Positions 33,274 to 42,387 of a DNA stretch of 51,910 nt are shown piece after piece (positions within the stretch are counted from its first letter, which is position 1; the number at the start of each line of letters is the position of its first letter). The notes beneath the pieces were generated by a model, which worked only from the letters and a program-made list of their open reading frames with translations, did not search any database and was not told the DNA's origin. A program made the translations under genes and the position numbers. Origin of the DNA: JAYODZ01 sp965662735 (GTDB lineage: Bacteria; Pseudomonadota; Alphaproteobacteria; RS24). The DNA is taken from assembly GCA_965662735.1 (NCBI GenBank), contig CBFIIU010000015.1, forward strand, positions 1 through 51,910. Reading direction: 5' to 3'.

Positions 33274-33301
33274 TTGACCTCAGGCGACCGCATGATAAGC
33301 T
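33274..33301 (+). promoter_or_regulatory. Weak candidate promoter of fabA-fabB
   Basis: TTGACC (33274-33279) is followed after 16 bases by TAAGCT (33296-33301), about 45 bases before the fabA start. The -10 match is poor, so this is only the best candidate in the spacer. Confidence 0.3.
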
Positions 33302-33348
33302 GACGCACATATGCACACCGTGCCAGCACAGAATTGAGGGGTTTCAAC

Positions 33349-33864
33349 GTGACCAATCGCGCGTCTTCTTACAATTATGACGAACTCATCGCGTGTGGAA
33401 ATGGCGACCTATTTGGTGAGGGAAATGCGCGCCTGCCGCTTCCTCCCATGCTGATGTTCGACCGGATCACACATGTTTCCAGCGATGGGGGCGCCAATAA
33501 TAAGGGCCAAATTATTGCGGAGCTCGATGTAAAACCGGATCTGTGGTTTTTCGACTGCCATTTTAAAACCGACCCCGTAATGCCTGGCTGTCTGGGGCTA
33601 GACGCGATGTGGCAGTTAATCGGCTTTTTTCTGGGGTGGTTAGGACAACCTGGGCGTGGACGCGCCTTAGGGTCCGGCGAGGTCAAATTCACGGGGCAAG
33701 TTCTGCCTACCGCGAAACTCGTCCGCTATGAAATTGATATGCGTCGGGTTTTGACTGGAAAATTAGTGATGGGTATCGGAAATGCTCAGCTCTTCGCTGA
33801 TGACAAATTAATTTACACAGCCAAGGATTTACGTGTTGGACTGTTCCAAACAGAGCAATTTTAG
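33349..33864 (+). CDS. fabA: 3-hydroxydecanoyl-ACP dehydratase/isomerase
   Basis: 171 residues from GTG 33349 with GAGGGG seven bases upstream, matching the usual FabA length; the TTG 33334 start is unnecessary. The hot-dog fold carries the active-site His71 in FFDCHFKTDPVMPG and Asp85 in CLGLDAMWQL. FabA dehydrates and isomerises the C10 intermediate, opening unsaturated fatty acid synthesis. fabB follows 62 bases later on the same strand, the standard pair. The Irr gene is divergent, as in Rhizobiales. Confidence 0.96.
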   Translation: MTNRASSYNYDELIACGNGDLFGEGNARLPLPPMLMFDRITHVSSDGGANNKGQIIAELDVKPDLWFFDCHFKTDPVMPGCLGLDAMWQLIGFFLGWLGQPGRGRALGSGEVKFTGQVLPTAKLVRYEIDMRRVLTGKLVMGIGNAQLFADDKLIYTAKDLRVGLFQTEQF

Positions 33865-33925
33865 CGATAACCATCTGCAAAATGCGGTGATCATTCCACC
33901 CATTTAAGCAGTTAAGGAGAAACCT

Positions 33926-35224
33926 ATGCGGCGCGTCGTTGTAACCGGTATTGGTATTGTATCTTGTCTTGGCAATAGTGCCGAAGCTGTTTCCAAAAGC
34001 CTCTATGAAGGCGTGTCAGGCATCACGGCCTGTCCTGAATTTGCTGAAATGGGCTTCCGGTCACAGATCGCAGGGCGACCCGATATTGATCTCGACGCGG
34101 CGATCGACAAACGCATTAAGCGCTTCATGGGCGATGGGGCGGCCTTTAATTACATTGCCATGGAACAAGCCATTGCCGATAGCGGCCTCACTCCAGACGA
34201 TGTGATCAATCCGCGAACAGGTTTGATTATGGGATCGGGTGGCCCGTCGACGAAAGCCCTTATCAGCGCCGCGGACACCGCGCGCAATGCTAGCCCGAAA
34301 CGCGTTGGCCCCTTCGCCGTTCCTAAATGTATGAGCTCGACCAATTCAGCAACCCTGGCGACCCCGTTCGAAATTAAAGGTGTGAATTATTCAATTAGTA
34401 GCGCCTGCGCCACCTCCACCCATTGCATCGGTAACGCGGCAGAACTCATCCAGTGGGGCAAGCAAGATGTTATGTTTGCGGGCGGTGGCGAAGAACTTGA
34501 CTGGGCCTTGTCGGTTTTATTCGATGCCATGGGGGCAATGTCGAGCGCCTATAATGAGACACCCGCCAGCGCCTCCCGCGCCTTTGACGCACAGCGCGAC
34601 GGCTTTGTGATTTCGGGGGGCGGCGGCGTTTTGGTTCTTGAGGAATATGAACGCGCCAAAGCCCGTGGGGCTCAAATTTATGCCGAGATCGTTGGCTATG
34701 GTGCAACCTCGGATGGATATGACATGGTCCAGCCCTCAGGCGAAGGCGCGCAAAGATGTATGCGGATGGCGTTGGAAACCGCTGGCGCCCCCATCGACTA
34801 TATTAATCCGCACGCCACCTCAACACCGGTCGGCGATGCGCGTGAAATGGAAGCCCTCTATGCTTTGTTTGGTGNNNNNNNNNNNNNNNNNNNNNNNNNN
34901 NNNNNNNNNNNNNNNNNNNNNNNNNNNNNNNNNNNNNNNNNNNNNNNNNNNNNNNNNNNNNNNNNNNNNNNNNNNNNNNNNNNNNNNNNNNNNNNNNNNN
35001 NNNNNNNNNNNNNNNNNNNNNNNNNNNNNNNNNNNNNNNNNNNNNNNNNNNNNNNNNNNNNNNNNNNNNNNNNNNNNNNNNNNNNNNNNNNNNNNNNNNN
35101 NNNNNNNNNNNNNNNNNNNNNNNNNNNNNNNNNNNNNNNNNNNNNNNNNNNNNNNNNNNNNNNNNNNNNNNNNNNNNNNNNNNNNNNNNNNNNNNNNNNN
35201 NNNTTCGAAGCGGCTTGGTTTTAG
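33926..35224 (+). CDS. fabB: Beta-ketoacyl-ACP synthase I (3' part in a gap)
   Basis: The first 316 residues are clear: the catalytic Cys161 lies in SISSACATSTHCIGNA and a catalytic His in INPHATSTPVGDAREM. The second catalytic His and the C-terminus fall into the 329-N gap (34875-35203). FabB normally needs about 88 more residues, so the true stop is probably inside the gap near 35140. The frame that leaves the gap reads FEAAWF, which is not a FabB ending, and stops at 35224. FabB elongates unsaturated intermediates made by FabA. AAGGAG precedes the ATG. It is convergent with pnp. Confidence 0.92.
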   Translation: MRRVVVTGIGIVSCLGNSAEAVSKSLYEGVSGITACPEFAEMGFRSQIAGRPDIDLDAAIDKRIKRFMGDGAAFNYIAMEQAIADSGLTPDDVINPRTGLIMGSGGPSTKALISAADTARNASPKRVGPFAVPKCMSSTNSATLATPFEIKGVNYSISSACATSTHCIGNAAELIQWGKQDVMFAGGGEELDWALSVLFDAMGAMSSAYNETPASASRAFDAQRDGFVISGGGGVLVLEEYERAKARGAQIYAEIVGYGATSDGYDMVQPSGEGAQRCMRMALETAGAPIDYINPHATSTPVGDAREMEALYALFGXXXXXXXXXXXXXXXXXXXXXXXXXXXXXXXXXXXXXXXXXXXXXXXXXXXXXXXXXXXXXXXXXXXXXXXXXXXXXXXXXXXXXXXXXXXXXXXXXXXXXXXXXXXXXXFEAAWF

Positions 35225-37344
35225 GCTTCTTCAGCCATTTCCTCGCCGGTTTCTTGATTGATCATTTTCATCGACAAGCGAACTTTGCCGCGATCATCAA
35301 AGCCCAGCAATTTCACTTTGACCACATCGCCCTCGTTGACAATGTCACTGACCTTATCAACCCGCTCGGATGAGAGTTGTGAAATGTGAACCAGGCCATC
35401 ACGTTTGCCGAAGAAATTCACAAAGGCCCCAAAGTCCATCACTTTCACGACCTTGCCTTCGTAGATCTCACCCACTTCAGGTTCGGCGGCGATGGATTTA
35501 ATCCAATCAATGGCGGCTTTGATTTTCTCACCATCGCTCGAGGCGACCTTAATCAAACCATCATCATTAATGTCGACTTTAGCACCTGTCGTTTCGACGA
35601 TTTCACGGATGACCTTACCGCCCGATCCGATCACTTCGCGAATTTTGTCGACAGGAATAGTCAGCGTCTCGATCTTCGGCGCGTAAGCACCAGTTTCATC
35701 GCGAGCCACATCAAGCGCTTTCGCCATCTCACCCAAAATATGGACCCGACCGCCACGCGCTTGGTCGAGCGCCACACGCATGATTTCTTCGGTAATACCG
35801 GTGATCTTAATATCCATTTGCAGCGAGGTGACCCCATCGGCGGTTCCTGCGACTTTAAAGTCCATATCACCCAGATGGTCCTCATCGCCGAGGATATCCG
35901 ACAATACCGCAAACGCATCGCCTTCTTTAATCAAACCCATGGCAATGCCAGCGACCGCTTTTTTAAGCGGCACACCCGCATCCATCATCGCCAAAGAAGA
36001 GCCACACACAGTGGCCATTGAGGATGATCCATTGGACTCGGTTATTTCAGATACCAAGCGTAGCGTGTACGGAAATTCTTCCTTGCTCGGAAGCATGGCG
36101 TGCAGGGCCCGCCAGGCGAGTTTACCATGTCCGATTTCCCGGCGCCCGGTAAAGCCAACCCGCCCTGTTTCCCCAACAGAGAAAGGCGGGAAGTTGTAAT
36201 GCAGCATGAAGTTGCTTTTATAGGTCCCTTCCAGCGCATCGATCATTTGTTCGTCGTCACCCGTGCCGAGTGTCGCAACCACAAGGGCTTGCGTCTCACC
36301 GCGGGTGAACAGGGCCGAGCCATGTGCGCGCGGTAAAATGCCCACTTCAGACACAATCGGGCGAACATCTTCAAGACCACGACCGTCGATCCGTTTTTTA
36401 GTGGTCAAGATCGAGCCCCGAACAATGTCGCTCTCCAAGCCTTTAAAGGCGCCCGAAACGCGAATGGCTTCATCGGGTGAGCTGGTGTCGCTCAGCAGGG
36501 CTTCTGTAACGGCTTTCTTGGCTTCTGCAATTTTGCTCTGGCGCTCTTGCTTGTCGGCAATTTGATAGGCCGCTTCGAGATCTTTGCGAGCGATTTTTTC
36601 GACCTGCGCCTCAATCGCTGAATTATCTACGGCTGGAACATCGCGCGGATCCTTCGCGCATTTTTCGGCCATCCGGATAATCGCTTCGATCACAGGCTGG
36701 AAGTGCGTATGACCAAACATCACAGCACCGAGCATCACATCTTCTGAGAGCTCGGCCGCTTCCGACTCGACCATCAAAACCGCATCGCCAGTTCCGGCAA
36801 CGACTAACTCCAGCGCGCTATCTTGATAGCGATCCATCTCTGGGTTCAAAACATACTCGCCATCAATATAGCCAACACGGGCCGCGCCAATGGGCCCCAT
36901 GAACGGCACGCCCGAAATGGTGAGCGCCGCAGAGACCGCAACCATGGCGACAATGTCGGGATCATTCTCTAAGTCATGCGACAGAACGGTCGCGATCACT
37001 TGGGTTTCATTTTTAAAATCTTTTACAAAAAGCGGCCGGATCGGGCGATCGATCAAGCGAGAAACGAGTGTTTCGCGTTCGCTAGGGCGCCCTTCGCGCT
37101 TAAAATATCCGCCGGGAATTTTCCCTGCGGCATATGTTTTTTCTTGGTAATTCACAGTCAGCGGGAAGAAATCAATCCCTGCTTTTGGTTGACGGTCCGC
37201 AACCACTGTTGCCATAACCGTGGTGTCACCGTAGGTAGCAATAACGGCCCCATCGGCTTGACGGGCAATTTTTCCAGTCTCCAGCACGAGCGTGCGCCCG
37301 CCCCATTCAATTTCTTCTCGGGTAATATCAAACATTCGTTCCAT
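35221..37344 (-). CDS. pnp: Polyribonucleotide nucleotidyltransferase
   Basis: 707 residues, a 3'-5' phosphorolytic exoribonuclease and degradosome component. Two RNase PH domains (DFFPLTVNYQEKTYAAGKIPGGYFKREGRPSE region at about 58-90, and HGSALFTRGETQALV in the second) are followed by a KH domain (VIGSGGKVIREI) and an S1 domain (GKVVKVMDFGAFVNF). ATG 37344 or the fourth-codon Met at 37335 may be the start. rpsO lies upstream on the same strand behind a terminator, and the leader has stable hairpins as expected for autoregulated pnp. Confidence 0.97.
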   Translation of the reverse strand: MERMFDITREEIEWGGRTLVLETGKIARQADGAVIATYGDTTVMATVVADRQPKAGIDFFPLTVNYQEKTYAAGKIPGGYFKREGRPSERETLVSRLIDRPIRPLFVKDFKNETQVIATVLSHDLENDPDIVAMVAVSAALTISGVPFMGPIGAARVGYIDGEYVLNPEMDRYQDSALELVVAGTGDAVLMVESEAAELSEDVMLGAVMFGHTHFQPVIEAIIRMAEKCAKDPRDVPAVDNSAIEAQVEKIARKDLEAAYQIADKQERQSKIAEAKKAVTEALLSDTSSPDEAIRVSGAFKGLESDIVRGSILTTKKRIDGRGLEDVRPIVSEVGILPRAHGSALFTRGETQALVVATLGTGDDEQMIDALEGTYKSNFMLHYNFPPFSVGETGRVGFTGRREIGHGKLAWRALHAMLPSKEEFPYTLRLVSEITESNGSSSMATVCGSSLAMMDAGVPLKKAVAGIAMGLIKEGDAFAVLSDILGDEDHLGDMDFKVAGTADGVTSLQMDIKITGITEEIMRVALDQARGGRVHILGEMAKALDVARDETGAYAPKIETLTIPVDKIREVIGSGGKVIREIVETTGAKVDINDDGLIKVASSDGEKIKAAIDWIKSIAAEPEVGEIYEGKVVKVMDFGAFVNFFGKRDGLVHISQLSSERVDKVSDIVNEGDVVKVKLLGFDDRGKVRLSMKMINQETGEEMAEEA

Positions 37345-37382
37345 TCTTTCCTATAGGACCACACTGCCGGGCAGGGTGATCT

Positions 37383-37423
37383 GGGTCGCCCATGCGACCC
37401 CATGATATGACCACATAATGTGG
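37383..37423 (-). promoter_or_regulatory. Two hairpins in the pnp leader
   Basis: GGGTCGC (37383-37389) pairs with GCGACCC (37394-37400) around CCAT, and CCACA (37411-37415) pairs with TGTGG (37419-37423) around TAA. Both lie in the untranslated stretch before pnp. In enterobacteria a leader hairpin cut by RNase III mediates PNPase autocontrol; these may serve the same end. Confidence 0.5.
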
Positions 37424-37465
37424 CCATGGTTCGAGACCATACGAGCCGATCTCACAATTTTTCGC

Positions 37466-37496
37466 AAAAATGGGGGGCGAGCTTACACTGCCCCCC
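37466..37496 (-). terminator. Rho-independent terminator after rpsO
   Basis: On the reverse strand GGGGGGC (37496-37490) pairs with GCCCCCC (37478-37472) around an 11-base loop, followed by ATTTTTGCG. It lies about 63 bases past the rpsO stop and upstream of pnp, so pnp transcription depends on read-through or its own promoter. Confidence 0.78.
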
Positions 37497-37558
37497 TGTA
37501 TCGGGCTCATCGATACCAGCGGCTGGAGGATCGGAATAGCGAACCTCCGTCCACAAGA

Positions 37559-37828
37559 CTAACGACGCAATCCAAGGCGCTCAATCAAAGACTTGTAACG
37601 GTCTTCGTTCCGCGCCTTTACATAATCGAGCAAGCGGCGGCGTTGGCTGACCATTTTCAGCAAACCGCGGCGCGAATGATTATCTTTTTTATGCGTCTTA
37701 AAATGTTCGGTGAGGTTAAGGATGCGTTCGGTCAATATGGCCACCTGAACTTCCGGTGAGCCTGTATCGCTATTATTGGTCGCATACTCTTTTATTAGCG
37801 CGTCTTTGCGCTCTGCAGTAATCGACAT
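37559..37828 (-). CDS. rpsO: 30S ribosomal protein S15
   Basis: 89 residues starting MSITAERKDALIKEYA at ATG 37828; the longer frame lies inside truB. The signature DTGSPEVQVAILTERI and HSRRGLLKMVSQRRRLLDYVK are the classic S15 core, which binds 16S rRNA and bridges the subunits. The ATG is two bases after the truB stop, so the genes are co-transcribed. A terminator follows before pnp. Confidence 0.98.
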   Translation of the reverse strand: MSITAERKDALIKEYATNNSDTGSPEVQVAILTERILNLTEHFKTHKKDNHSRRGLLKMVSQRRRLLDYVKARNEDRYKSLIERLGLRR

Positions 37829-37830
37829 CG

Positions 37831-38760
37831 TCACTCCATATCGTTTGCCCCTGGGGGCGGGTGAATAATACGCTGGGGCTCGAAAACCCCTTCGCGGGTG
37901 ATGCCAAGCGCAACCGCTTGGCCTTGATATGCCGCCCAAATCGGAAACTCCCCCTTGGGCGCTGGAATAGCCTGGCCATGCCGCAATTTGCGGGCCATCT
38001 CTTCGGTTAGCGGCAAGGCCGGGATGTCGTCCAGCAATGTCTCTAAAGGAAGTAGGTGGCGGTCAAGCTCTACCAAATCGGGCGCACTATGGCTTATCTC
38101 TTCGAGTTTTTCCAGCTTAATTGCATGCGATTGCGAAAAAAGTCCTACCGCTTCGCGGCGCAAATAGGAAATATGCCCCACCGTCCCGCATTCAAGTGCT
38201 AAGTCGCGCGCCAGCGATCGGATATAGGTGCCTTTGCCGCAAAAAACCCGCAATGACACGGAATCTAGGCAGAAATCTAGCAGCTCTATGTGGTGGATGG
38301 TGACAGGCCGCGCCGCCAAATCGGGCGCCTGACCGGCCCGCGCCAAATCATAGGCCCGCTTCCCCTCTTTCTTGATCGCTGAGTAGGCGGGCGGCCTTTG
38401 CAAAATATCTCCGGTAAACCGCGTGAGCGCAGCCTCAACGGCCTCGCGCGCTGGGCGATGCGCATGCTCGGCAATCACCGTCCCGTCTGCGTCATCTGTA
38501 TCCGTGGCCTGACCAAACTGGACGCGACAGGCATAGGTTTTCGGCGCATCCATCATTAAATGGATCAACTTTGTGGCTTCTCCAAAAGCGATCGGCAAAA
38601 TACCGCTGGCTAACGGGTCTAGCGTCCCCGCATGCCCCAATTTTTGAACGTTAAACAGGCGCCTGACGCGGGTTAGCGCAGGCGTTGACCCGATCCCTGA
38701 GGGTTTATCCAACACCAACCAACCCGATAAGGGGCGCCCCTTCCGTCCCCGTCGGCTCAT
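37831..38760 (-). CDS. truB: tRNA pseudouridine(55) synthase
   Basis: 309 residues. The catalytic Asp lies in KLGHAGTLDPLASGILPI; further family segments are GWLVLDKPSGIGST, KTYACRVQFGQATDTDDADG, QRPPAYSAIKKEGKRAYDLAR and CGKGTYIRSLARDLA. It converts uridine 55 of the tRNA T-loop to pseudouridine. It overlaps the rbfA stop by four bases (ATGA) and is followed by rpsO after two bases. Confidence 0.97.
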   Translation of the reverse strand: MSRRGRKGRPLSGWLVLDKPSGIGSTPALTRVRRLFNVQKLGHAGTLDPLASGILPIAFGEATKLIHLMMDAPKTYACRVQFGQATDTDDADGTVIAEHAHRPAREAVEAALTRFTGDILQRPPAYSAIKKEGKRAYDLARAGQAPDLAARPVTIHHIELLDFCLDSVSLRVFCGKGTYIRSLARDLALECGTVGHISYLRREAVGLFSQSHAIKLEKLEEISHSAPDLVELDRHLLPLETLLDDIPALPLTEEMARKLRHGQAIPAPKGEFPIWAAYQGQAVALGITREGVFEPQRIIHPPPGANDME

Positions 38761-39170
38761 TCAGGGTCAGTCTCCAAGTCGCGCCGCACAGCCGGATCGC
38801 GCAAGGCCCGATCAATGGTCGCGGCCGCGTCGAAGCTATGATCGGCGATGAAATCAACATGCGGCGTGTGCTTCAAATCCAGATCACGCGCCAGGATATG
38901 CCGAAAGGCCTTGGCGTTTTGATTGAGCAACGTAACGATTTTATCCATATCGTGCCCGCCCAAAGGCATCACAAAGGCGGTCGCGCGTTTCATGTCAGGG
39001 CTGACGCGGACCTCTGTCACCGAAATCAATCCACGCGAGAGAAGGGGTTCATCAAAATCACCGCGCAATAGGCTGGCGCTCAGACAATGCCGGATGGCTT
39101 CCCCCACGCGCAATTGGCGTTGAGACGGGCCTGCCCCCGAAGCATTATGAGATGAACGTCGTTTGGCCAT
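38757..39170 (-). CDS. rbfA: Ribosome-binding factor A
   Basis: 137 residues of the KH-like RbfA fold: RQLRVGEAIRHCLSASLL, LISVTEVRVSPDMKRATAFV, LNQNAKAFRHILARDLDLKHTP and DHSFDAAATIDRAL are family hallmarks. It assists late maturation of the 30S subunit at the 16S 5' end. It sits between infB and truB as usual. The 110-bp spacer upstream, after infB, carries a 13-nt tandem repeat ending at its ribosome site. Confidence 0.95.
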   Translation of the reverse strand: MAKRRSSHNASGAGPSQRQLRVGEAIRHCLSASLLRGDFDEPLLSRGLISVTEVRVSPDMKRATAFVMPLGGHDMDKIVTLLNQNAKAFRHILARDLDLKHTPHVDFIADHSFDAAATIDRALRDPAVRRDLETDPE

Positions 39171-39205
39171 TCTTCAACCTCTCGCCTCAACCCCTCGTCT
39201 CAACC
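39171..39205. repeat. 13-nt tandem repeat upstream of rbfA
   Basis: Read on the reverse strand, GGTTGAGACGAGG and GGTTGAGGCGAGA are followed by a partial third unit, GGTTGAAGA, that contains the rbfA ribosome-binding region. The units differ by two bases. Copy number changes here would alter the leader next to the start codon. Confidence 0.75.
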
Positions 39206-39280
39206 CGTCACCGTTTCTCGGCCCCAAGCAAGGACAACACCTACGAGACAGAAGACACCGCTTGGGCGATGCGCCTGCAC

Positions 39281-41743
39281 TTATGCATCCAGCGTGCGGG
39301 CCACGCGCTCAACCTCATAGCACTCAATCACATCCCCAGCCTTAAGGTCCGAATATTTCTCGAAGGCCATGCCACATTCTTGACCGGCAGGCACTTCCTT
39401 CACTTCGTCTTTAAAGCGTCGTAGTGACGATAGCTCGCCTTCATGAATGACGACATTGTCTCGGATCAAACGCACTTGGGCACCGCGACGCACCAAGCCA
39501 TCGGTGATCCGGCAACCCGCCGCCTTGCCGGTTTTGCCAACACTAAACACTTCCAACACTTCAGCATTGCCCAACATATTCTCGCGCAAATCGGGCGAGA
39601 GCATGCCGGCCATGGCGTCGCGTAAGTCGTCGACCAAATCGTAAATAATATTGTAATAGCGGATCTCAATGCCGTCCGTCTCCGCCGCCCGTCGAGCTTG
39701 CGCATTGGCACGGACGTTGAAGCCGATCACAATCGAATTGGCTGTGGTGGCTAATGTGACATCGCTCTCGGTGATGCCACCCACCCCCGCATGCACGACG
39801 CGGGCGCGAATTTCATCATTCCCCAATTTTTCGGCTGCCTGCGCAATCGCTTCAACCGATCCTTGGACATCGCCCTTCACAATCAGTGAAATTTCTTTCA
39901 CTTCCGAGTCCTTCAGTTGGCTCATCATTTGATCAAGCGACGTTTTCACGCCGCGGGCATTGGCTTCCTCGCGGGCTTTACGCGTCCGATAGGCCGCCAC
40001 TTCGCGCGCTTGCGCTTCGCTTTCGACCACATTGAACACATCGCCAGCATGCGGAACACCACTGGCCCCCAAAATCTCAACCGGCATTGATGGCCCGGCC
40101 GCACTGACTTGCTCGCCACGATCATTGATCAAAGCCCGGACGCGGCCGGATTCTTGCCCGACAACAAATATATCGCCCACTTTAACCGTACCGCGCTGCA
40201 CCAAAACAGTCGCCACGGGACCGCGGCCCGTATCAAGTTGCGCTTCAATCACAATGCCCGATCCTTCGCGATCGGCATTGGCTTTGAGATCCATAATTTC
40301 GGCTTGCAGCAAAACGGCTTCGAGCAAAGAGTCGAGACCCTCGCGCGAATGANNNNNNNNNNNNNNNNNNNNNNNNNNNNNNNNNNNNNNNNNNNNNNNN
40401 NNNNNNNNNNNNNNNNNNNNNNNNNNNNNNNNNNTAGGATCGGCTTCGGGCTTATCCATTTTGTTAATCGCAACAATGATAGGGGCCTGAGCCGCTTTAG
40501 CGTGATTGATCGCTTCAACGGTTTGCGGCATCACGCCATCGTCAGCCGCCACCACCAAAATCACAATATCGGTAACCCGTGCACCGCGCGCCCGCATTGC
40601 GGTGAAGGCCGCGTGGCCCGGCGTGTCGATAAAACTAATCACGCCGCCATCGAGCGCCACTTGATACGCACCAATATGTTGCGTAATGCCCCCGGCCTCA
40701 CCGCGGGCAACCCCAGCTTCTCGAATGGCATCGAGCAAGGATGTTTTACCATGGTCGACGTGGCCCATGACAGTGACCACGGGTGGGCGATGCGATTTTT
40801 CGATATCATCATCTTCAATACNNNNNNNNNNNNNNNNNNNNNNNNNNNNNNNNNNNNNNNNNNNNNNNNNNNNNNNNNNNNNNNNNNNNNNNNNNNNNNN
40901 NNNNNNNNNNNNNNNNNNNNNNNNNNNNNNNNNNNNNNNNNNNNNNNNNNNNNNNNNNNNNNNNNNNNNNNNNNNNNNNNNNNNNNNNNNNNNNNNNNNN
41001 NNNNNNNNNNNNNNNNNNNNNNNNNNNNNNNNNNNNNNNNNNNNNNNNNNNNNNNNNNNNNNNNNNNNNNNNNNNNNNNNNNNNNNNNNNNNNNNNNNNN
41101 NNNNNNNNNNNNNNNNNNNNNNNNNNNNNNNNNNNNNNNNNNNNNNNNNNNNNNNNNNNNNNNNNNNNNNNNNNNNNNNNNNNNNNNNNNNNNNNNNNNN
41201 NNNNNNNNNNNNNNNNNNNNNNNNNNNNNNNNNNNNNNNNNNNNNNNNNNNNNNNNNNNNNNNNGGCTCAGCAACAACCGCATCGCTCTTTTTCGCCTCG
41301 CGCTCTTTTTCGCGGGCGCGGGCCTCTTGGCGTTTTTTGCGCTCGGCTTCTTCACGCGCTTTTTCTTCGGCGAGCAACGCCTCTTCTTCAGCGCGGCGCT
41401 GTGCCTCGATCTCAGCTTGTTTTCTCTCCTCAACCGCCCGCACTTTGGCGCCAGCGACCGCAGCGATCCGTGCCTCTTGTTGAGAGCGGCTCAAACGTTG
41501 ATCGACCGTTGCCTCAGCTTGCGGCTCCTCGACAGGAATGGGAGCGGGCTTCTCGGGCGCCACAGTTTCTTCGGCGCGGCCCGGAATAATGGTGCGTTTG
41601 CGTTTTTTCTCGACGACCACTGATTTGCTGCGGCCATGCGAGAAGCTTTGGCGCACTTGGCCAGATTCCACGGTTCGTTTGAGGCTCAGCGTTTTGGCCT
41701 GTCTTGGCTCACCAGTATTCGATGTCTCTTTATCGTCGCTCAT
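39281..41743 (-). CDS. infB: Translation initiation factor IF-2 (contains two gaps)
   Basis: About 820 residues as assembled. A charged N-terminal part rich in Lys, Glu and Ala (REEAERKKRQEARAREKER region) is interrupted by 443 Ns (40822-41264). The GTPase domain has G1 VMGHVDHGKTSLLDAI, G3 SFIDTPGHAAF and G4 VAINKMDKPEADP; the second gap (82 Ns, 40353-40434) matches the expected 28 residues of G5. The C-terminal domains with GDVQGSVEAI and ECGMAFEKYSDLKAGD are standard. IF-2 positions initiator tRNA. Its ATG overlaps the ylxR stop by four bases. Confidence 0.96.
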   Translation of the reverse strand: MSDDKETSNTGEPRQAKTLSLKRTVESGQVRQSFSHGRSKSVVVEKKRKRTIIPGRAEETVAPEKPAPIPVEEPQAEATVDQRLSRSQQEARIAAVAGAKVRAVEERKQAEIEAQRRAEEEALLAEEKAREEAERKKRQEARAREKEREAKKSDAVVAEXXXXXXXXXXXXXXXXXXXXXXXXXXXXXXXXXXXXXXXXXXXXXXXXXXXXXXXXXXXXXXXXXXXXXXXXXXXXXXXXXXXXXXXXXXXXXXXXXXXXXXXXXXXXXXXXXXXXXXXXXXXXXXXXXXXXXXXXXXXXXXXXXXXXXIEDDDIEKSHRPPVVTVMGHVDHGKTSLLDAIREAGVARGEAGGITQHIGAYQVALDGGVISFIDTPGHAAFTAMRARGARVTDIVILVVAADDGVMPQTVEAINHAKAAQAPIIVAINKMDKPEADPXXXXXXXXXXXXXXXXXXXXXXXXXXXXHSREGLDSLLEAVLLQAEIMDLKANADREGSGIVIEAQLDTGRGPVATVLVQRGTVKVGDIFVVGQESGRVRALINDRGEQVSAAGPSMPVEILGASGVPHAGDVFNVVESEAQAREVAAYRTRKAREEANARGVKTSLDQMMSQLKDSEVKEISLIVKGDVQGSVEAIAQAAEKLGNDEIRARVVHAGVGGITESDVTLATTANSIVIGFNVRANAQARRAAETDGIEIRYYNIIYDLVDDLRDAMAGMLSPDLRENMLGNAEVLEVFSVGKTGKAAGCRITDGLVRRGAQVRLIRDNVVIHEGELSSLRRFKDEVKEVPAGQECGMAFEKYSDLKAGDVIECYEVERVARTLDA

Positions 41744-42387
41744 ATCCGCCTTACCTCCAACGGGAAACCATATCCCAAAATGCGGTCAGCCATCTGAGCT
41801 AACCGATCCGCCCATTGACGATCTGTGATCGCCATATGAACGATATTATCTTGCCCCAGCGCCGCGCTTTGCTGGTCAATCGTTAAAACGCGCCGCATCT
41901 CAATCGCTAAATGCTGTGCCAAACGGTCCAGCTTGGCACATTCATCGGCAGAGCCATCGATCGCATGCATCAGCAAATAGGCATTCTGCCGCTCCAAAGC
42001 GGCATGCACTTTGGCATATCCTAGCACAATTTTGCCGGCCTTGCGCACAAGACCTAGTCCATTTGACACTTGTTTGATGAATAAATCATGCACCCGATCC
42101 GCAAGATCGGTTGGCACCGATACATTTTGCCGAGCGGCGCGCGCAAATAGTTTTCCACCGGCCGCTTGGGTGATCGCTGAATGGGTGGCGCGCACCCATA
42201 AGCCACGACCCGGCAGAGACATTTTTAGATCGGGCGTCAGCTGATCGTCCGGCGCCACCACAAAGCGCACCAGCTGATCACAGTCATAGCTTTCCCCGGT
42301 GACCAAACAACGACGCTGGGGGCGGGCAGTTACATTTGTCGCAAGGTCCGGCGACTGCGGGGGAGGGGCATGCTCACGCGTGGTCAT
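41740..42387 (-). CDS. YlxR/DUF448 RNA-binding protein fused to an L7Ae-like domain
   Basis: About 215 residues from ATG 42387; the frame to 42483 lies inside nusA. The N-terminal YlxR domain has RPQRRCLVTGESYD, LVRFVVAPDDQLTPD and LPGRGLWVRATHSAI. The C-terminal half has NGLGLVRKAGKIVLGYAKV and AYLLMHAIDGS, an L7Ae/L30e-like RNA-binding fold. This two-domain form is typical of Alphaproteobacteria, always between nusA and infB. It overlaps the nusA end by 14 bases. It probably acts in transcription-translation or RNA metabolism; its exact role is not established. Confidence 0.92.
   Translation of the reverse strand: MTTREHAPPPQSPDLATNVTARPQRRCLVTGESYDCDQLVRFVVAPDDQLTPDLKMSLPGRGLWVRATHSAITQAAGGKLFARAARQNVSVPTDLADRVHDLFIKQVSNGLGLVRKAGKIVLGYAKVHAALERQNAYLLMHAIDGSADECAKLDRLAQHLAIEMRRVLTIDQQSAALGQDNIVHMAITDRQWADRLAQMADRILGYGFPLEVRRI

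Noticed and set aside
37430..37450. T-arm-like GGTTCGAGACC suggesting a tRNA
   Set aside because: It folds as ATGGT-TCGAG-ACCAT with a 5-base loop, not a 7-base T-loop. No acceptor or anticodon arms are nearby.
40109..41623. Long forward-strand open frame opposite infB
   Set aside because: It is held open by two N runs and lies antisense to IF-2, whose motifs are unmistakable.
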